NCBI GenBank assembly: GCA_030728985.1
Contig: JANQYI010000018.1
Span: 1 to 64,000, forward strand
Length of the DNA: 64,000 nt
Source: Burkholderiaceae bacterium
Lineage (GTDB): Bacteria > Pseudomonadota > Gammaproteobacteria > Burkholderiales > Burkholderiaceae_B
Reading direction: 5' to 3'
Positions 29,505-39,854 of this stretch are shown here, piece by piece. A program made the position numbers and the translations under genes. The stretch's first letter is position 1. Each line of letters opens with the position of its first letter. Under the pieces are notes generated by a model, which was given only the letters and a program-made list of their open reading frames with translations, searched no databases and was not told where the DNA came from.

Positions 29505-30404
29505 ATGAGTCAGTCAAACCAAAGTACTGGAGTTGCGGTCGGATTAGTGGGATTGGGGGTGATGGGTCGAGGCGTTGCCGTCAATCTGCTCAAGAGCGGC
29601 TTTAAGCTGTTTGGGCGGGACGTCAACCCAGAGGCGCTCTCATGGCTGGAGTCGATAGGCGGACATGTGGCCAAGACCCCGATCGCCATGACGAGCGAGT
29701 GCGAAGTGATTGTGAGTTTCGTCGTCAATGATGCCCAGACTGAGGACGTGCTCTTCGGAGAGCATGGATTAGCGTCTACGATGAAATCCGATTCCGTTTT
29801 CATCGCATGCAGCACCATGTCTCCCAAGTACGTCAAAGATCTCGCCCAAAGACTCGCTGCGCACAGGATTCATTTGGTGGATGCGCCCGTCAGCGGAGGG
29901 AAAAATGGTGCCCTGAACGGGACTTTGACCGTCATGATGGCGGGTGATCCCGTGATTTGTGAGCGCGTCAAACCTGTACTGTCGAGTTTTGGCGGCAATA
30001 TTTTCTCGTTGGGTCATGAGCCAGGAAAAGGCAGCCAGATGAAGGTCATCAATCAGCTGTTGTGCGGTGTGCATATCGCCGCAGCAGCCGAGGCGCTGGC
30101 GATGGCAAAGCGCAATGGCTTGCCGCTCGATATCTCTCTGGACATTCTCAAAAGTGGTGCGGCGTCGAGCTGGATGCTCGCCGATCGTGGGCCGCGCATG
30201 GTGACAGAGTCTTTTGACGATGTGGCTTCGGCGGTCGATATTTTTGTGAAGGATCTTGGGCTTGTGCTTGATAGCGCGCGTCAGTCCACCTTTCCCGCTT
30301 CGATGGCGCATGCTGCGTTCTTACAATTCATCGAGGCAAGCAGTCACGGCCATGGCCGCCAAGACGATTCTGCTGTGATTCGTAATTACACCGACAAACC
30401 TTAA
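29505..30404 (+). CDS. NAD(P)-dependent 3-hydroxyisobutyrate/threonate dehydrogenase-like
   Basis: 'GLVGLGVMGRGVAVNLLKSGF', 'DAPVSGGKNGALNGTLTVMMAGD', 'GKGSQMKVINQLLCGVHIAAAAEAL'. Confidence 0.92.
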   Translation: MSQSNQSTGVAVGLVGLGVMGRGVAVNLLKSGFKLFGRDVNPEALSWLESIGGHVAKTPIAMTSECEVIVSFVVNDAQTEDVLFGEHGLASTMKSDSVFIACSTMSPKYVKDLAQRLAAHRIHLVDAPVSGGKNGALNGTLTVMMAGDPVICERVKPVLSSFGGNIFSLGHEPGKGSQMKVINQLLCGVHIAAAAEALAMAKRNGLPLDISLDILKSGAASSWMLADRGPRMVTESFDDVASAVDIFVKDLGLVLDSARQSTFPASMAHAAFLQFIEASSHGHGRQDDSAVIRNYTDKP

Positions 30405-30421
30405 TATTTGAGAGCATATTT

Positions 30422-30946
30422 ATGGCCCGTATCTCTTACGCAGACTTAAACAATCCCGAAGCAAAACCCTTGGTTGATCGCATCACCGCTGAACGTGGCA
30501 GCGTGTTGCATCTATATCAAATGCTGCTGCATAGCCCGCCGGTGGCGAGTGGTTGGCTGAACTATCTGACGGCGATTCGTCAGCAAAGCGCCTTGCCAGG
30601 CGCCTTGCGTGAACTCGTCATTATGCGGATTGCGATTGTGAATGGCGCACCTTATGAAGCCGAGCAGCATGCGCCGATCGCCTTGCGCGAAGGGGTGACG
30701 CAGGCACAGCTCGATGACTTGGCCGGCTGGGAGTCATCTAAGCAGTTTGATCCCACGCAGCGTGCCGTGCTCGCCTACGCGGATGCGATGACCAAAAACA
30801 TCCACGTCTCCGCGGAGGTCTTCGCAGGGATCAAGGCTTTGATGAGCGAGCGTCTGATTGTCGAGCTGACGGCGACGATCGGTGCCTACAATATGGTGTC
30901 GCGCTTTTTGGAAGCCCTGCAAATCCATTCGCACGACGCCCGCTAA
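30422..30946 (+). CDS. Carboxymuconolactone decarboxylase family protein
   Basis: 'LPGALRELVIMRIAIVNGAPYEAEQHAPIALREGVTQAQLDDL', AhpD-like fold. Confidence 0.9.
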   Translation: MARISYADLNNPEAKPLVDRITAERGSVLHLYQMLLHSPPVASGWLNYLTAIRQQSALPGALRELVIMRIAIVNGAPYEAEQHAPIALREGVTQAQLDDLAGWESSKQFDPTQRAVLAYADAMTKNIHVSAEVFAGIKALMSERLIVELTATIGAYNMVSRFLEALQIHSHDAR

Positions 30947-30962
30947 AACGACATCCGCTTAA

Positions 30963-31754
30963 TCACGAAGTGTAAAGTGGGTAGCCTCCCGGCTCCGCAT
31001 CCAAGAGCCTGAGCATGGCGTGCCACTCTAGTTCACCATAAGGGCGACGCACACCGGGTTGATAAAGGTGTGCGGACTTCTCCAAAATTTCTTTTGGAGG
31101 AATCGCTAGGGCCGTCCCCGCCGCCATGGCGTCGACCTGAGCGCGACAAGACATCTCTAGCTGATACATCAGATTAAATGCCTGAGGTACAGACGCGCCA
31201 CTGGTGAGCAAACCGTGATTACGCAGAATCATGGCATTGTGCGGACCCAAGTCCTTGACGAGGCTCTCTCGTTCGGCGAGGTCAATCGCAGGACCATTAA
31301 AATCGTGATAACCAATGTGGTTGTTAAAGCGACTTGCCGTTTGTGTCATCGGCAACAAGCCACAATCCATCGAAGCCACGGCCATCCCTGCACGGGTATG
31401 CGTGTGAATCACGCAGCCGATATCAGGACGCGCAGTGTGAATACAACCATGGATGACGTAGCCACTCTTATTGATCCCGTAGTCTGTATCGGGTTTGCGC
31501 ACAATTTCACCTTCGACGGTAATGCGCACCAGGCTAGAAGCCGTAATTTCCTTGTAGAGCAAGCCATAGAGGTTGATCAGCAAGTCCTCGGTGCCTGGGA
31601 TACGGGCAGTGATATGGTTGTAAATCATATCGGTCATCCCGTACTTTTCCATCAAGCGATAGCATGCGGCCAAGGTCACACGGGTCTCCCATTCCTCGGG
31701 ACTGACTTTACCCTTTAAGGGTTCGAATTGTGTTGAAAACTTACCGCTCACCAT
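30963..31754 (-). CDS. Class II aldolase/adducin family protein
   Basis: 'MTDMIYNHITARIPGTED', 'VIHTHTRAGMAVASM', 'NAMILRNHGLLTSG'. Confidence 0.93.
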   Translation of the reverse strand: MVSGKFSTQFEPLKGKVSPEEWETRVTLAACYRLMEKYGMTDMIYNHITARIPGTEDLLINLYGLLYKEITASSLVRITVEGEIVRKPDTDYGINKSGYVIHGCIHTARPDIGCVIHTHTRAGMAVASMDCGLLPMTQTASRFNNHIGYHDFNGPAIDLAERESLVKDLGPHNAMILRNHGLLTSGASVPQAFNLMYQLEMSCRAQVDAMAAGTALAIPPKEILEKSAHLYQPGVRRPYGELEWHAMLRLLDAEPGGYPLYTS

Positions 31755-31785
31755 ATTCTCCTTTTTTTTCTAGAGGAATCTTACT

Positions 31786-32763
31786 CTAGCTTTTGGGTGC
31801 CACAATGAGATCGGCTGGATCCAAAGCGTGTTGATTGAAAAAGAGCTTAATATTTCGAAACATGTGACCGACGATATGAGGAACGTTGTCATAGACACTT
31901 CCCGCCGAGTGCGGTGTGACAACAACTTGATCCATGTGGAGCAGGGGGTGATCGGCGCGGGGGGGCTCCCCTTCAAAGGTATCGAGCCCTGCGCTGGAAA
32001 GCTGACCTGTACGAAGCGCTTCCACCAGCGCAGCCTCGTCAATCAATTCGCCTCGGGCGGTGTTGATGAGCATCGCGCCGCGTTTCATTTTATTAAAAGT
32101 CTTGGCATTAAAGAGGTGCTTGGTCTGCGCGGTCAGCGGTGCATGCAGGCTCAAGATGTCGCTTTGCGCTAACAAAGTATCAAAATCGACGTAGCGCACG
32201 TTAAATTGCTGCTCAATGGCGGGGTCGAGTTTTGTACGGCTGTGGTAGATCAGGTTGACATCAAAGCCGCTCAAGCGTTGAGCCACAAACCGTGCGATGT
32301 TGCCAAAGCCGAACAGTCCGACGGTTTTGCCGTCTAGCTTGGCGCAGACTGTCCGTAAATCCGAGGCGATCCATTTGCCCTCTTGCAAGCTACGGTGCGC
32401 CAAGGGGAGGCGACGTGACGTGGCCAAGATAAGCATCAGTGTGTGTTCAGAAACCGGGATGGAGGTCGCACCCGCTGTGATCGCAACCGTCACGCCTGCC
32501 CGTCGTGCAGCCTCGAGATCGATTTTATCGACGCCGATTCCCCATTTTTGGATGAGTTTCAAACGTGGCGCCTGAGCGATCATGTCAGCCGTGACAAACG
32601 TGCCGGCCGCCATGATGACCTCTGCATGACGCATCAAACCAAGATGCTCGGCCTGTTCGTTTGTTTTTGCAAAGTCAATCGTAAAAGTGGGGGGTGTCAA
32701 GGCGCGAATCACCTCAATGGTGGGCGGCGCCATCGGTGTGAGAAAAACAATGTGTGGTTGCAT
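31786..32763 (-). CDS. D-isomer-specific 2-hydroxyacid dehydrogenase
   Basis: 'GKTVGLFGFGNIARFVAQRLSGFDVNLIYHSR', 'MKRGAMLINTARGELIDEAALVEAL'. Confidence 0.92.
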   Translation of the reverse strand: MQPHIVFLTPMAPPTIEVIRALTPPTFTIDFAKTNEQAEHLGLMRHAEVIMAAGTFVTADMIAQAPRLKLIQKWGIGVDKIDLEAARRAGVTVAITAGATSIPVSEHTLMLILATSRRLPLAHRSLQEGKWIASDLRTVCAKLDGKTVGLFGFGNIARFVAQRLSGFDVNLIYHSRTKLDPAIEQQFNVRYVDFDTLLAQSDILSLHAPLTAQTKHLFNAKTFNKMKRGAMLINTARGELIDEAALVEALRTGQLSSAGLDTFEGEPPRADHPLLHMDQVVVTPHSAGSVYDNVPHIVGHMFRNIKLFFNQHALDPADLIVAPKS

Positions 32764-32802
32764 GAGAAGGGGGTAAAGGCTGAAAGCGGTGTCGGGTTGT
32801 GC

Positions 32803-34395
32803 TCAAGCTGGAGGCAGCGTAATGTCGCCGCGCTCGATCAACAAGACCTTGATATCTTTTTTAACAATTTTTCCATAGCCGGATTTGGGCATGGCATCCC
32901 AAAACACAAAATGTCTGGGCCAGCGATATTTGGCGCAGCGTCCTTCGAGATGTCCCAATAGTTCGGCGGCCTCAACCGCGTTGACCCCTTCGCGTCGCAC
33001 GACCACTGCCACACCGACTTCACCCCATTTTTCATCGGGGATGCCCAAAATCGCGATTTCTGCGACACCGGGGTGGGTGAGTAATACTTCCTCGACCTCG
33101 CGTGGATAGACGTTTGACCCGCCTGAGATGTACATATCCGACTCACGGCCGGTAATGTAAAGCAGGCCGCGTTCGTCGATGCGGCCCAGATCACCCGTAT
33201 GAAACCAACCCCCGCGCAACGCTTTGGCCGTCGCTTCGGGATTGCCATGATACCCCGCGAAAACGGCGGGACCGCGACAGCAAATCTCTCCTATTTCACC
33301 GGTCTCGACAGGCTCTAGTCGATCATTCAGGATTGCGACCTCCATCCCTACGCGTGGCCTGCCGCAGGAGCCAATGTTGGCGTTGGGATCTGTATCCTCC
33401 GCACTGTGCATGTCAGGGGGCAGGACCGTGATGTTGCCTGTGACTTCTCCTAGACCAAAGTATTGCACTAAGACCTTGCCGAGTTTTTGCAAGGCAAGCT
33501 TTTGATCAGCCCGATACATCGGCGCGCCGGCATAAATGACGAACCGCAATGTGCTGTGATCGTATTCATCGACGGCAGGATGTTCGACCAGCATTTTGAT
33601 GATCGTGGGCACTGTGAACATATTGGTCACACGGTGACGCTCCACAGCGTGCCAAAATTGAGCGGGGTCGAGCTTTTCGCTGGGCATCAACACCGTCGCC
33701 GCACCACGCGCGACATTGAGCAGGGCATGGATGCCCGCGCCGTGCGAGAGTGGGGCGACTGCGATCGAGCAGTCTTGCTCGGTGGTGCCAGGGATTAAAT
33801 CAGCCAAGTGGTTGTTAATCACAAAGGCCATTTGTCCATGCGTCAAAATACCTGCTTTAGGTTTTCCCGTGGTGCCCGAGGTGTAAAAAAACCAGAGTGG
33901 ATCATCATAGACAACCGTTTCTTCTGCATCGACAGCGTCAGGATGTTGTGAGATCAAGGTTTCATAAGACCATTCACCCGCGCGCGGCTGACCAATCACA
34001 ATGATGTGTTTGAGCGTGTCAGAAGCCGCCAGCACCGCGTCCGTATGCGCCTGAAAACAATCCTCGACAATCATGGCGACGGCACCGCTCGAGGCGCCCA
34101 GATAAGCCACCTCGGGCGGAGTCAGACGAAAATTTGTGGGCACCCAGACGCAGCCTAGTTTAAAGGCCACCCAGCAATTTTCAAACGTTTGCAGGTTGTT
34201 TCTGGACTGCAAGAGTATGCGGTTGCCTTTTTTGATGCCAAGTGCGCGTAAGGCGCTGACCATGGCGTTGACGCGTTGATTGAGCTGCGTCCAAGTCCAG
34301 CGTTGTTCGCCTTGGATTAAAGCGGTGTGTTGCGGATACAAGCGGGCGGTATGTGTCAACAAGCGCCCGAGATTCATCGACTGCGCTGCGTTCAC
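32803..34395 (-). CDS. AMP-dependent acyl-CoA synthetase
   Basis: 'LWFFYTSGTTGKPKAGILTH', 'GWFHTGDLGRIDERGLLYITGRESDMYISGGSNVYPREVEE'. Confidence 0.95.
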   Translation of the reverse strand: MNAAQSMNLGRLLTHTARLYPQHTALIQGEQRWTWTQLNQRVNAMVSALRALGIKKGNRILLQSRNNLQTFENCWVAFKLGCVWVPTNFRLTPPEVAYLGASSGAVAMIVEDCFQAHTDAVLAASDTLKHIIVIGQPRAGEWSYETLISQHPDAVDAEETVVYDDPLWFFYTSGTTGKPKAGILTHGQMAFVINNHLADLIPGTTEQDCSIAVAPLSHGAGIHALLNVARGAATVLMPSEKLDPAQFWHAVERHRVTNMFTVPTIIKMLVEHPAVDEYDHSTLRFVIYAGAPMYRADQKLALQKLGKVLVQYFGLGEVTGNITVLPPDMHSAEDTDPNANIGSCGRPRVGMEVAILNDRLEPVETGEIGEICCRGPAVFAGYHGNPEATAKALRGGWFHTGDLGRIDERGLLYITGRESDMYISGGSNVYPREVEEVLLTHPGVAEIAILGIPDEKWGEVGVAVVVRREGVNAVEAAELLGHLEGRCAKYRWPRHFVFWDAMPKSGYGKIVKKDIKVLLIERGDITLPPA

Positions 34396-35558
34396 GTAGA
34401 CTCCAGCACGCTCAGGTAGTTGGCGACAGCCGCGCCACCCATGTTAAAGACAGCGCCGGCATGGGCGCCAGGAATTTGCATATCGCCAGCCGTACCGGAC
34501 AGCTGCATCGCTGCCATCACATGCTGAGAGACGCCGGTCGCACCAATTGGATGCCCTCTGGACTTGAGACCACCCGAGGGATTGACGGGGAGTTTGCCTT
34601 GTTTTGTCGTGACGCCATCCAGGATGACGCGAGCGCCTTGACCATGAGGGGCTAAGCCCATCGCCTCGTATTCAAGCATTTCCGCGATTGTGAAGCAGTC
34701 GTGGGTTTCCACAAACTTTAAATCATCGAGGCTGGCGCCTGCATCCGCAAGACCTTTTTGCCAGGCAAGTGCTGCACCCTCAAAGCGTGTCGCATCGCGT
34801 CGCGAGAGCGGCAGAAACTCATTGACATGGGTGCGCGAGCGCCAACGCACAGCAGGCACCTTGGCACCGGCCAAAGGTTCGTTCGATAACACTAAGGCCG
34901 CAGCGCCATCAGAGACCAACGAGCAGTCGGAACGCTTGAGCGGGCCCGCGACAAAGGGATTTTTTTCCGAAGGATTACGGCAAAAATCAAATCCTAAATC
35001 GCGACGCATATGGGCATAGGGATTGTGCATGCCATTGGCGTGATTTTTAGCGGAGATCGCTGCGAGCGCATCGGATTGATCACCGAAGCGTTCAAAGTAC
35101 TGACTCGCAATCTGACCAAATACACCCGCAAAACCACCCTCCGTATGTCCTTCTTCTTTGACGTAGGAAGCTTTGAGCAAGATGTCGCCGATCTCTTTGT
35201 TGGGCAGGGTGTTCATCTTTTCCATGCCCACGACGAGTGCGCGCTTGATACGCCCACTCGCCAATGCGTCGAGTGCAGCCCAGATCGCGGCTGAACCTGT
35301 CGCGCAAGCATTTTCCATCCTTACCGACGGTGTATGGCGAAACTCAGGGATGGCGATGCTCATAAGCGCGCCACTGAAGTCTTGTTGCACAAAGCCGGCG
35401 TTAAAGTGACCGACAAAAATCGCATCGATATCGCTGGGTTCGAGTCCTGCACTTGCGATGGCAGGCAGTGCAGCCTCACGAATCAGTTGATCGAAATCCA
35501 TGTTGTCAAGCTTGCCGAATGGGGTGTGTCCCCAGCCAACGATATAGGGTTGTTTCAT
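34392..35558 (-). CDS. Thiolase family protein (acetyl-CoA acetyltransferase/SCPx-like)
   Basis: 'MENACATGSAAIWAALDALASG', 'NPSGGLKSRGHPIGATGVSQ'; start trimmed to MKQPYIVGWG at 35558. Confidence 0.93.
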   Translation of the reverse strand: MKQPYIVGWGHTPFGKLDNMDFDQLIREAALPAIASAGLEPSDIDAIFVGHFNAGFVQQDFSGALMSIAIPEFRHTPSVRMENACATGSAAIWAALDALASGRIKRALVVGMEKMNTLPNKEIGDILLKASYVKEEGHTEGGFAGVFGQIASQYFERFGDQSDALAAISAKNHANGMHNPYAHMRRDLGFDFCRNPSEKNPFVAGPLKRSDCSLVSDGAAALVLSNEPLAGAKVPAVRWRSRTHVNEFLPLSRRDATRFEGAALAWQKGLADAGASLDDLKFVETHDCFTIAEMLEYEAMGLAPHGQGARVILDGVTTKQGKLPVNPSGGLKSRGHPIGATGVSQHVMAAMQLSGTAGDMQIPGAHAGAVFNMGGAAVANYLSVLEST

Positions 35559-35639
35559 CTGTATCTCCTTGGTAGTGTCAGACTTTACCAAATCGCGCTA
35601 AAGTAAGAACAAATTTGGACGATTTTTTGAAATTAACGC

Positions 35640-36347
35640 TTGGTGATAAGGGGGTATTCGTTGGACTTGAAACTTTACGACTTGGCTGGCGCTCAACCTG
35701 ACCGGCGCTTTAGCCCTTATTGTTGGCGTGTTCGCATGGCGCTTGCGCATAAAGGACTTGAAGTTGAGACGATTCCTTGGCGTTTCAGTGATAAAGAGCT
35801 TATCGCATCTAGCGGTCAAGCCAAAGTGCCCGCTCTTCTCCATCATGGCAAATGGATCTGTGACTCTTGGACCATTGCCAACTATTTGGAAGAGCAGTTC
35901 CCCGGTCATCCCTCTCTATTCACAAGCGCAGAGGGTCGAGCACTGAGTTTTCTTTATTCCTCGCTGGGTGATTTTCAAGGCGGGCAGATCGTGCGTTTCT
36001 TGTTGTTGGATATTTATCATCATCTCGCCGAGCAAGATAAAGAATATTTTAGGACTTCCAGGGAGCAACGCTTTGGTATGACGCTTGAAGAGGTTGTCAA
36101 ACATCGCGAGGCTCAATTGCCAGCTTTCAGAGAGAGTTTATTTCCCTTGAGGGCTGTATTAAAGAAGCAAGCGTTTTTTGGAGGAGAGTCCCCACTTTAC
36201 GCAGATTACGCCTTGTTCGGCCAGTTTCAGTGGGCGCGTTGCATCAGCGACTTTGAGTTGCTTGCGTCGGATGATCCGGTCGCCCACTGGCGAACCAGAA
36301 TGCTCAATGCCTTTGGTGGTTTGGCGTTGAAAGCACCCGCATACTAG
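35640..36347 (+). CDS. Glutathione S-transferase family protein
   Basis: 'RFSPYCWRVRMALAHKGLEVETIPWRFSDKELIASSGQAKVPALLHHGKWICDSWTIANYLEEQFP'; exact start uncertain. Confidence 0.88.
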   Translation: MVIRGYSLDLKLYDLAGAQPDRRFSPYCWRVRMALAHKGLEVETIPWRFSDKELIASSGQAKVPALLHHGKWICDSWTIANYLEEQFPGHPSLFTSAEGRALSFLYSSLGDFQGGQIVRFLLLDIYHHLAEQDKEYFRTSREQRFGMTLEEVVKHREAQLPAFRESLFPLRAVLKKQAFFGGESPLYADYALFGQFQWARCISDFELLASDDPVAHWRTRMLNAFGGLALKAPAY

Positions 36348-36964
36348 GATAGAGGCAAGGTAAAGACGTTTTTGGAGCCGGGGCGCGCCAGCATCTTGGC
36401 GTACCAAGCTTCGATATAAGGGTGAGGCTTGGCAGGTAGGTTGAGCCCAAACCAGCGATGGATTTCGCAGGCCATCGGGATATCGGCCATGGTGAGCTTG
36501 TTGCCGGCGACATACTCGGTTGTGCTCAGATGGGCTTCGAAGCGATCAAGCAAAATCTCTGTGCCGAGGATGGAGGCCTCTACTTTCTTCATGTCACGCT
36601 CAGGCTCCGAGATGCGGATGAGCTGCCAGAAGGCGTCTCGACCTGAGGGGCTAAACGTCGTTTGTTGCCAATCCATCCAGCGCTCGGCGTTAAAGCGCGC
36701 CTTGAGGTCAGTCGGGTACAAGTTTCCCATAGAGTGTGTCGCGCACAAATAGCGAACCACCACGTTGGATTCCCACAACGTGAATTCGCCATCCTCCAGC
36801 GTTGGTACGACAGAGTTGGGGTTCATCGCGATGTACTCAGGGGTTTTAGTGACGCCAAAAGCGCCACCTGCATCAATCCGTTCAAACTCTAGTCCGAGTT
36901 CTTGCGCAGTCCAGACGGCTTTGCGAACATTGATAGAAGAAATGCGGCCCCAGATGCGTAACAT
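36344..36964 (-). CDS. Glutathione S-transferase
   Basis: 'MLRIWGRISSINVRKAVWTAQELGLEFERIDAGG...MNPNSVVPTLEDGEFTLWESNVVVRYL'. Confidence 0.93.
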   Translation of the reverse strand: MLRIWGRISSINVRKAVWTAQELGLEFERIDAGGAFGVTKTPEYIAMNPNSVVPTLEDGEFTLWESNVVVRYLCATHSMGNLYPTDLKARFNAERWMDWQQTTFSPSGRDAFWQLIRISEPERDMKKVEASILGTEILLDRFEAHLSTTEYVAGNKLTMADIPMACEIHRWFGLNLPAKPHPYIEAWYAKMLARPGSKNVFTLPLS

Positions 36965-37005
36965 GTTTTTAATCCTCTTAGATAAATAAATTGATATTTT
37001 AATGC

Positions 37006-37896
37006 CTACTGGACAAAGTCTAGCAGTGTGTGAAAGAACGGGATTAAGACCGTGAGGCGTCCTTGCTGTTCACGCCACTGAATTTCTGGATAACGTTGTT
37101 GCGTCAATATGACGCGACTTTTAACACTGGCCAGGTTCTGGGTCTGCAAGGCGATGGCTCCAAAAAAACTGTCGCGCGTTTCGCTTTGCTGGGAATGTTG
37201 TTGACACGAAAGTGCGCCATAACATTCAGCATATTGTGTGGGCGTCACGAAAACAAGTTCATAGTGCTGACCTCGAATTCGATACTCGCCGTACACGCCT
37301 TTGATTAACGCCCCTTGTGAGGCAGCCAGATATTTTTTTGCTTCTTGGGCGGGTTTGTTGGCGACGATTAAAAAGGCCGAGGTGCGAATGGCTTGGTTGG
37401 CATGCGATTGCCATTCTTTGCGCCAAACAAGCTCGGGCGTCAAGTGTTGACAAAAGTACACGCGACCGGCGGGAAAGGTGCCAGGCGAAAAGCGCGTGGT
37501 ACGAAAGCTCGCCAAATACGTCATTCCATCGAGCTCAACCGGTCGAGAAAATGCTTGGACAGCTTGAACGGAATGTTTAGCTTTGCTCAGAGAAGCATAC
37601 GTATTGTCAGCACTTTGGGTTTGAAAAACCAAACCGTCTATGCCGATTGGGCTGTCAAGGACCTCTTGTCGCAAGACGTCGGTACCCGTTGGTAAACCTA
37701 CGATCTCGACATAATCATCCTCCAGCACAATCAGATGATTGATGGAGCCCAGAGAGTGTCGACCTCTTGGCGTCAGTTGGAATCCGAGTGATTCAAAAAC
37801 AGCTTGGGCGCGATCCATGTCAAAGTGCACATTGATGACTGTGTGATCAAGAGGCAGGGCTCGAGTCTTGGACATGGATAGGGCTCTCTCGCGCAA
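37006..37896 (-). CDS. VOC-family (glyoxalase-like domain) protein
   Basis: 'LDHTVINVHFDMDRAQAVFESLGFQLTPRGRHSLGSINHLIVLEDDYVEIVGLP'; start could be MSKTRALPL (37875). Confidence 0.82.
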   Translation of the reverse strand: MRERALSMSKTRALPLDHTVINVHFDMDRAQAVFESLGFQLTPRGRHSLGSINHLIVLEDDYVEIVGLPTGTDVLRQEVLDSPIGIDGLVFQTQSADNTYASLSKAKHSVQAVQAFSRPVELDGMTYLASFRTTRFSPGTFPAGRVYFCQHLTPELVWRKEWQSHANQAIRTSAFLIVANKPAQEAKKYLAASQGALIKGVYGEYRIRGQHYELVFVTPTQYAECYGALSCQQHSQQSETRDSFFGAIALQTQNLASVKSRVILTQQRYPEIQWREQQGRLTVLIPFFHTLLDFVQ

Positions 37897-37902
37897 GGGG
37901 AC

Positions 37903-38682
37903 TCAGATTTTAAGGGTGGCCATCACAGGCGCATGATCCGAAGGCTGTTCATGTGCGCGCGGTCCTTTATCGATCACGCACGCCGTGCAATGTGACACCA
38001 AGGAGTCCGACAACAGAACATGATCGATCCGCAGGCCTGCATTACGTTTAAATCCATTCATCCTGTAATCCCACCAGCTAAAGGATTTTGGCGCTTGTTC
38101 AAAAAGTCGGAATGCGTCGTGAAAGCCCAGATTGAGCAACGCGGTCAGTGCCGCACGCTCAGGGGGAGAGACCAAGATTTGTCCAGCCCATTTCGCGGGG
38201 TCGTGAACGTCCTCATCGGCAGGAGCGATGTTGTAGTCTCCGAGAATAGCCACATACGCATGACTTCCTTTTTCGTGGGCGAGCCACTGCTCGAGCGCCT
38301 TGTACCAGGAAAGCTTGTACGCGTACTTTTCACTGTCAACGGCTTGCCCGTTGGGGCAATAGGCACAAATCACCCGAATCGTCCGATCACCAAAGGGTAG
38401 GGTGACGGCAACGACGCGCTGCTGGGGGTCTTCGAATCCAGGGATGTTGCGCACGACTTGCTCACCGGGTTGGCGTGAAATCACGGCGACACCGTTATAG
38501 GTTTTTTGACCGGTCCAAGCGGCGTGATACCCAATTTCCGTAAAAGCTTCGAGTGGAAACTTGTCGTGGTCGAGTTTGAGCTCCTGCAGGCATAAGGCAT
38601 CGACTGGATTGGCAGAAAGCCAGTCGAGGACTTGAGGCAGGCGAACTTTGAGGGAATTGACGTTCCAGGTAGCGAGTTGCAT
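37903..38682 (-). CDS. xth: Exodeoxyribonuclease III
   Basis: 'LATWNVNSLKVRLPQVLDWL', 'LCLQELKLDHDKFP', 'RIDHVLLSDSL', 'EQPSDHAPVMATL'. Confidence 0.95.
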   Translation of the reverse strand: MQLATWNVNSLKVRLPQVLDWLSANPVDALCLQELKLDHDKFPLEAFTEIGYHAAWTGQKTYNGVAVISRQPGEQVVRNIPGFEDPQQRVVAVTLPFGDRTIRVICAYCPNGQAVDSEKYAYKLSWYKALEQWLAHEKGSHAYVAILGDYNIAPADEDVHDPAKWAGQILVSPPERAALTALLNLGFHDAFRLFEQAPKSFSWWDYRMNGFKRNAGLRIDHVLLSDSLVSHCTACVIDKGPRAHEQPSDHAPVMATLKI

Positions 38683-38729
38683 GGCACAGTTTTAAATGGC
38701 GAATAGCCGTTGTGCCAGATTCTAAACTG

Positions 38730-39827
38730 CTATTGGCCTATATATTCGCGAGGAACACGTTTTACGTTGCACAAGAGCTCATAGGCAATCGTATTTGCAT
38801 GTTGCGCGACTTCATTGATATCCACGTCTCGACCCCAGAGCTCGACGCGACTCCCCAGGCCCGCCTCGGTGAGCTCCGTTAAGTCAACGTTGAGCATATC
38901 CATGGAAACACGTCCAACGATTCGGGAGGGCTTGCCATCGATAGAAACTGGGGTGCCGGTAGGCACGCCTCGTGGGTAACCATCGGCATAACCCATCGCA
39001 ACGAGTCCCACACGGGTGGGACGGTCAGCGACAAACGTGCCTCCGTAGCCCAAGGCGTCACCAGGTTGCAGTGTTTTGACGGCGAAGATCTCGCTTTGTA
39101 AGGTCATGACGGGCAAAAGCTTTTGTTCAGGATGTTGTGCGCTAAACGCTGCGGGTAGGGGGCTTGCGCCATAGAGCAACACGCCGGGACGGGCCCAGTC
39201 TCGTCGGGCATCAGGCCAGGCCAACACGCCGGCGGAGTTGCACAGACTGCGTTCGCCAGGGAGGTCTTGGATGGCCATTTCAAAAGCCTGAATTTGAGCT
39301 GCCGTGGCGTACTCATCGGGCTCGTCCGCGCGGGCAAAATGCGACATAAACGTGACCGAAGCGACCGCTGGGCAGGCGATGAGTCGTTGGTAGGCTTCTT
39401 TGACGGCCTCAGGGGCAAAGCCGGCACGATGCATGCCAGAGTCGACTTTGAGCCAGGCGCACACGCTTTTGGGTGCGGAAGTGCTGGCTTGAATCATCTC
39501 AATCTGAGCGGTTTGATGTACTGCTATCCATATTTGATGGGTTTGAGCCGCGAGCAGCTCGTCCGCATCAAAACAACCTTCGAGGACCAAGATCGGACGT
39601 GTAATTCCTGCTTGTCGTAATTCAAGCGCTTCAGCCATAAACGCAACGGCAAAGCCATCAGCGATATCAGCGAGCGCATGTGCGCAAGGCACAGCGCCAT
39701 GACCATAAGCATTCGCTTTGATCACAGCCAGTGCGCGGCCGCCGTGGAGGGTTTGTGCTGTGAGGTAGTTTTGGCGCAGCGCCGCCAGATCAATTAAGGC
39801 TTTCGAGGGTCGTGTCATTCGCTTCAT
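38730..39827 (-). CDS. alr: Alanine racemase
   Basis: 'ALAVIKANAYGHGAVPCAHAL' PLP-Lys motif, 'LKVDSGMHRAGF', 'VGRVSMDMLNVDLTEL'. Confidence 0.96.
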   Translation of the reverse strand: MKRMTRPSKALIDLAALRQNYLTAQTLHGGRALAVIKANAYGHGAVPCAHALADIADGFAVAFMAEALELRQAGITRPILVLEGCFDADELLAAQTHQIWIAVHQTAQIEMIQASTSAPKSVCAWLKVDSGMHRAGFAPEAVKEAYQRLIACPAVASVTFMSHFARADEPDEYATAAQIQAFEMAIQDLPGERSLCNSAGVLAWPDARRDWARPGVLLYGASPLPAAFSAQHPEQKLLPVMTLQSEIFAVKTLQPGDALGYGGTFVADRPTRVGLVAMGYADGYPRGVPTGTPVSIDGKPSRIVGRVSMDMLNVDLTELTEAGLGSRVELWGRDVDINEVAQHANTIAYELLCNVKRVPREYIGQ

Positions 39828-39854
39828 ATACCAATCGTTGGGTTTGTGCGGCTC

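Noticed and set aside
31215-31718. 167-aa plus-strand ORF opposite the class II aldolase
   Set aside because: Antisense shadow of a clear aldolase/adducin gene.
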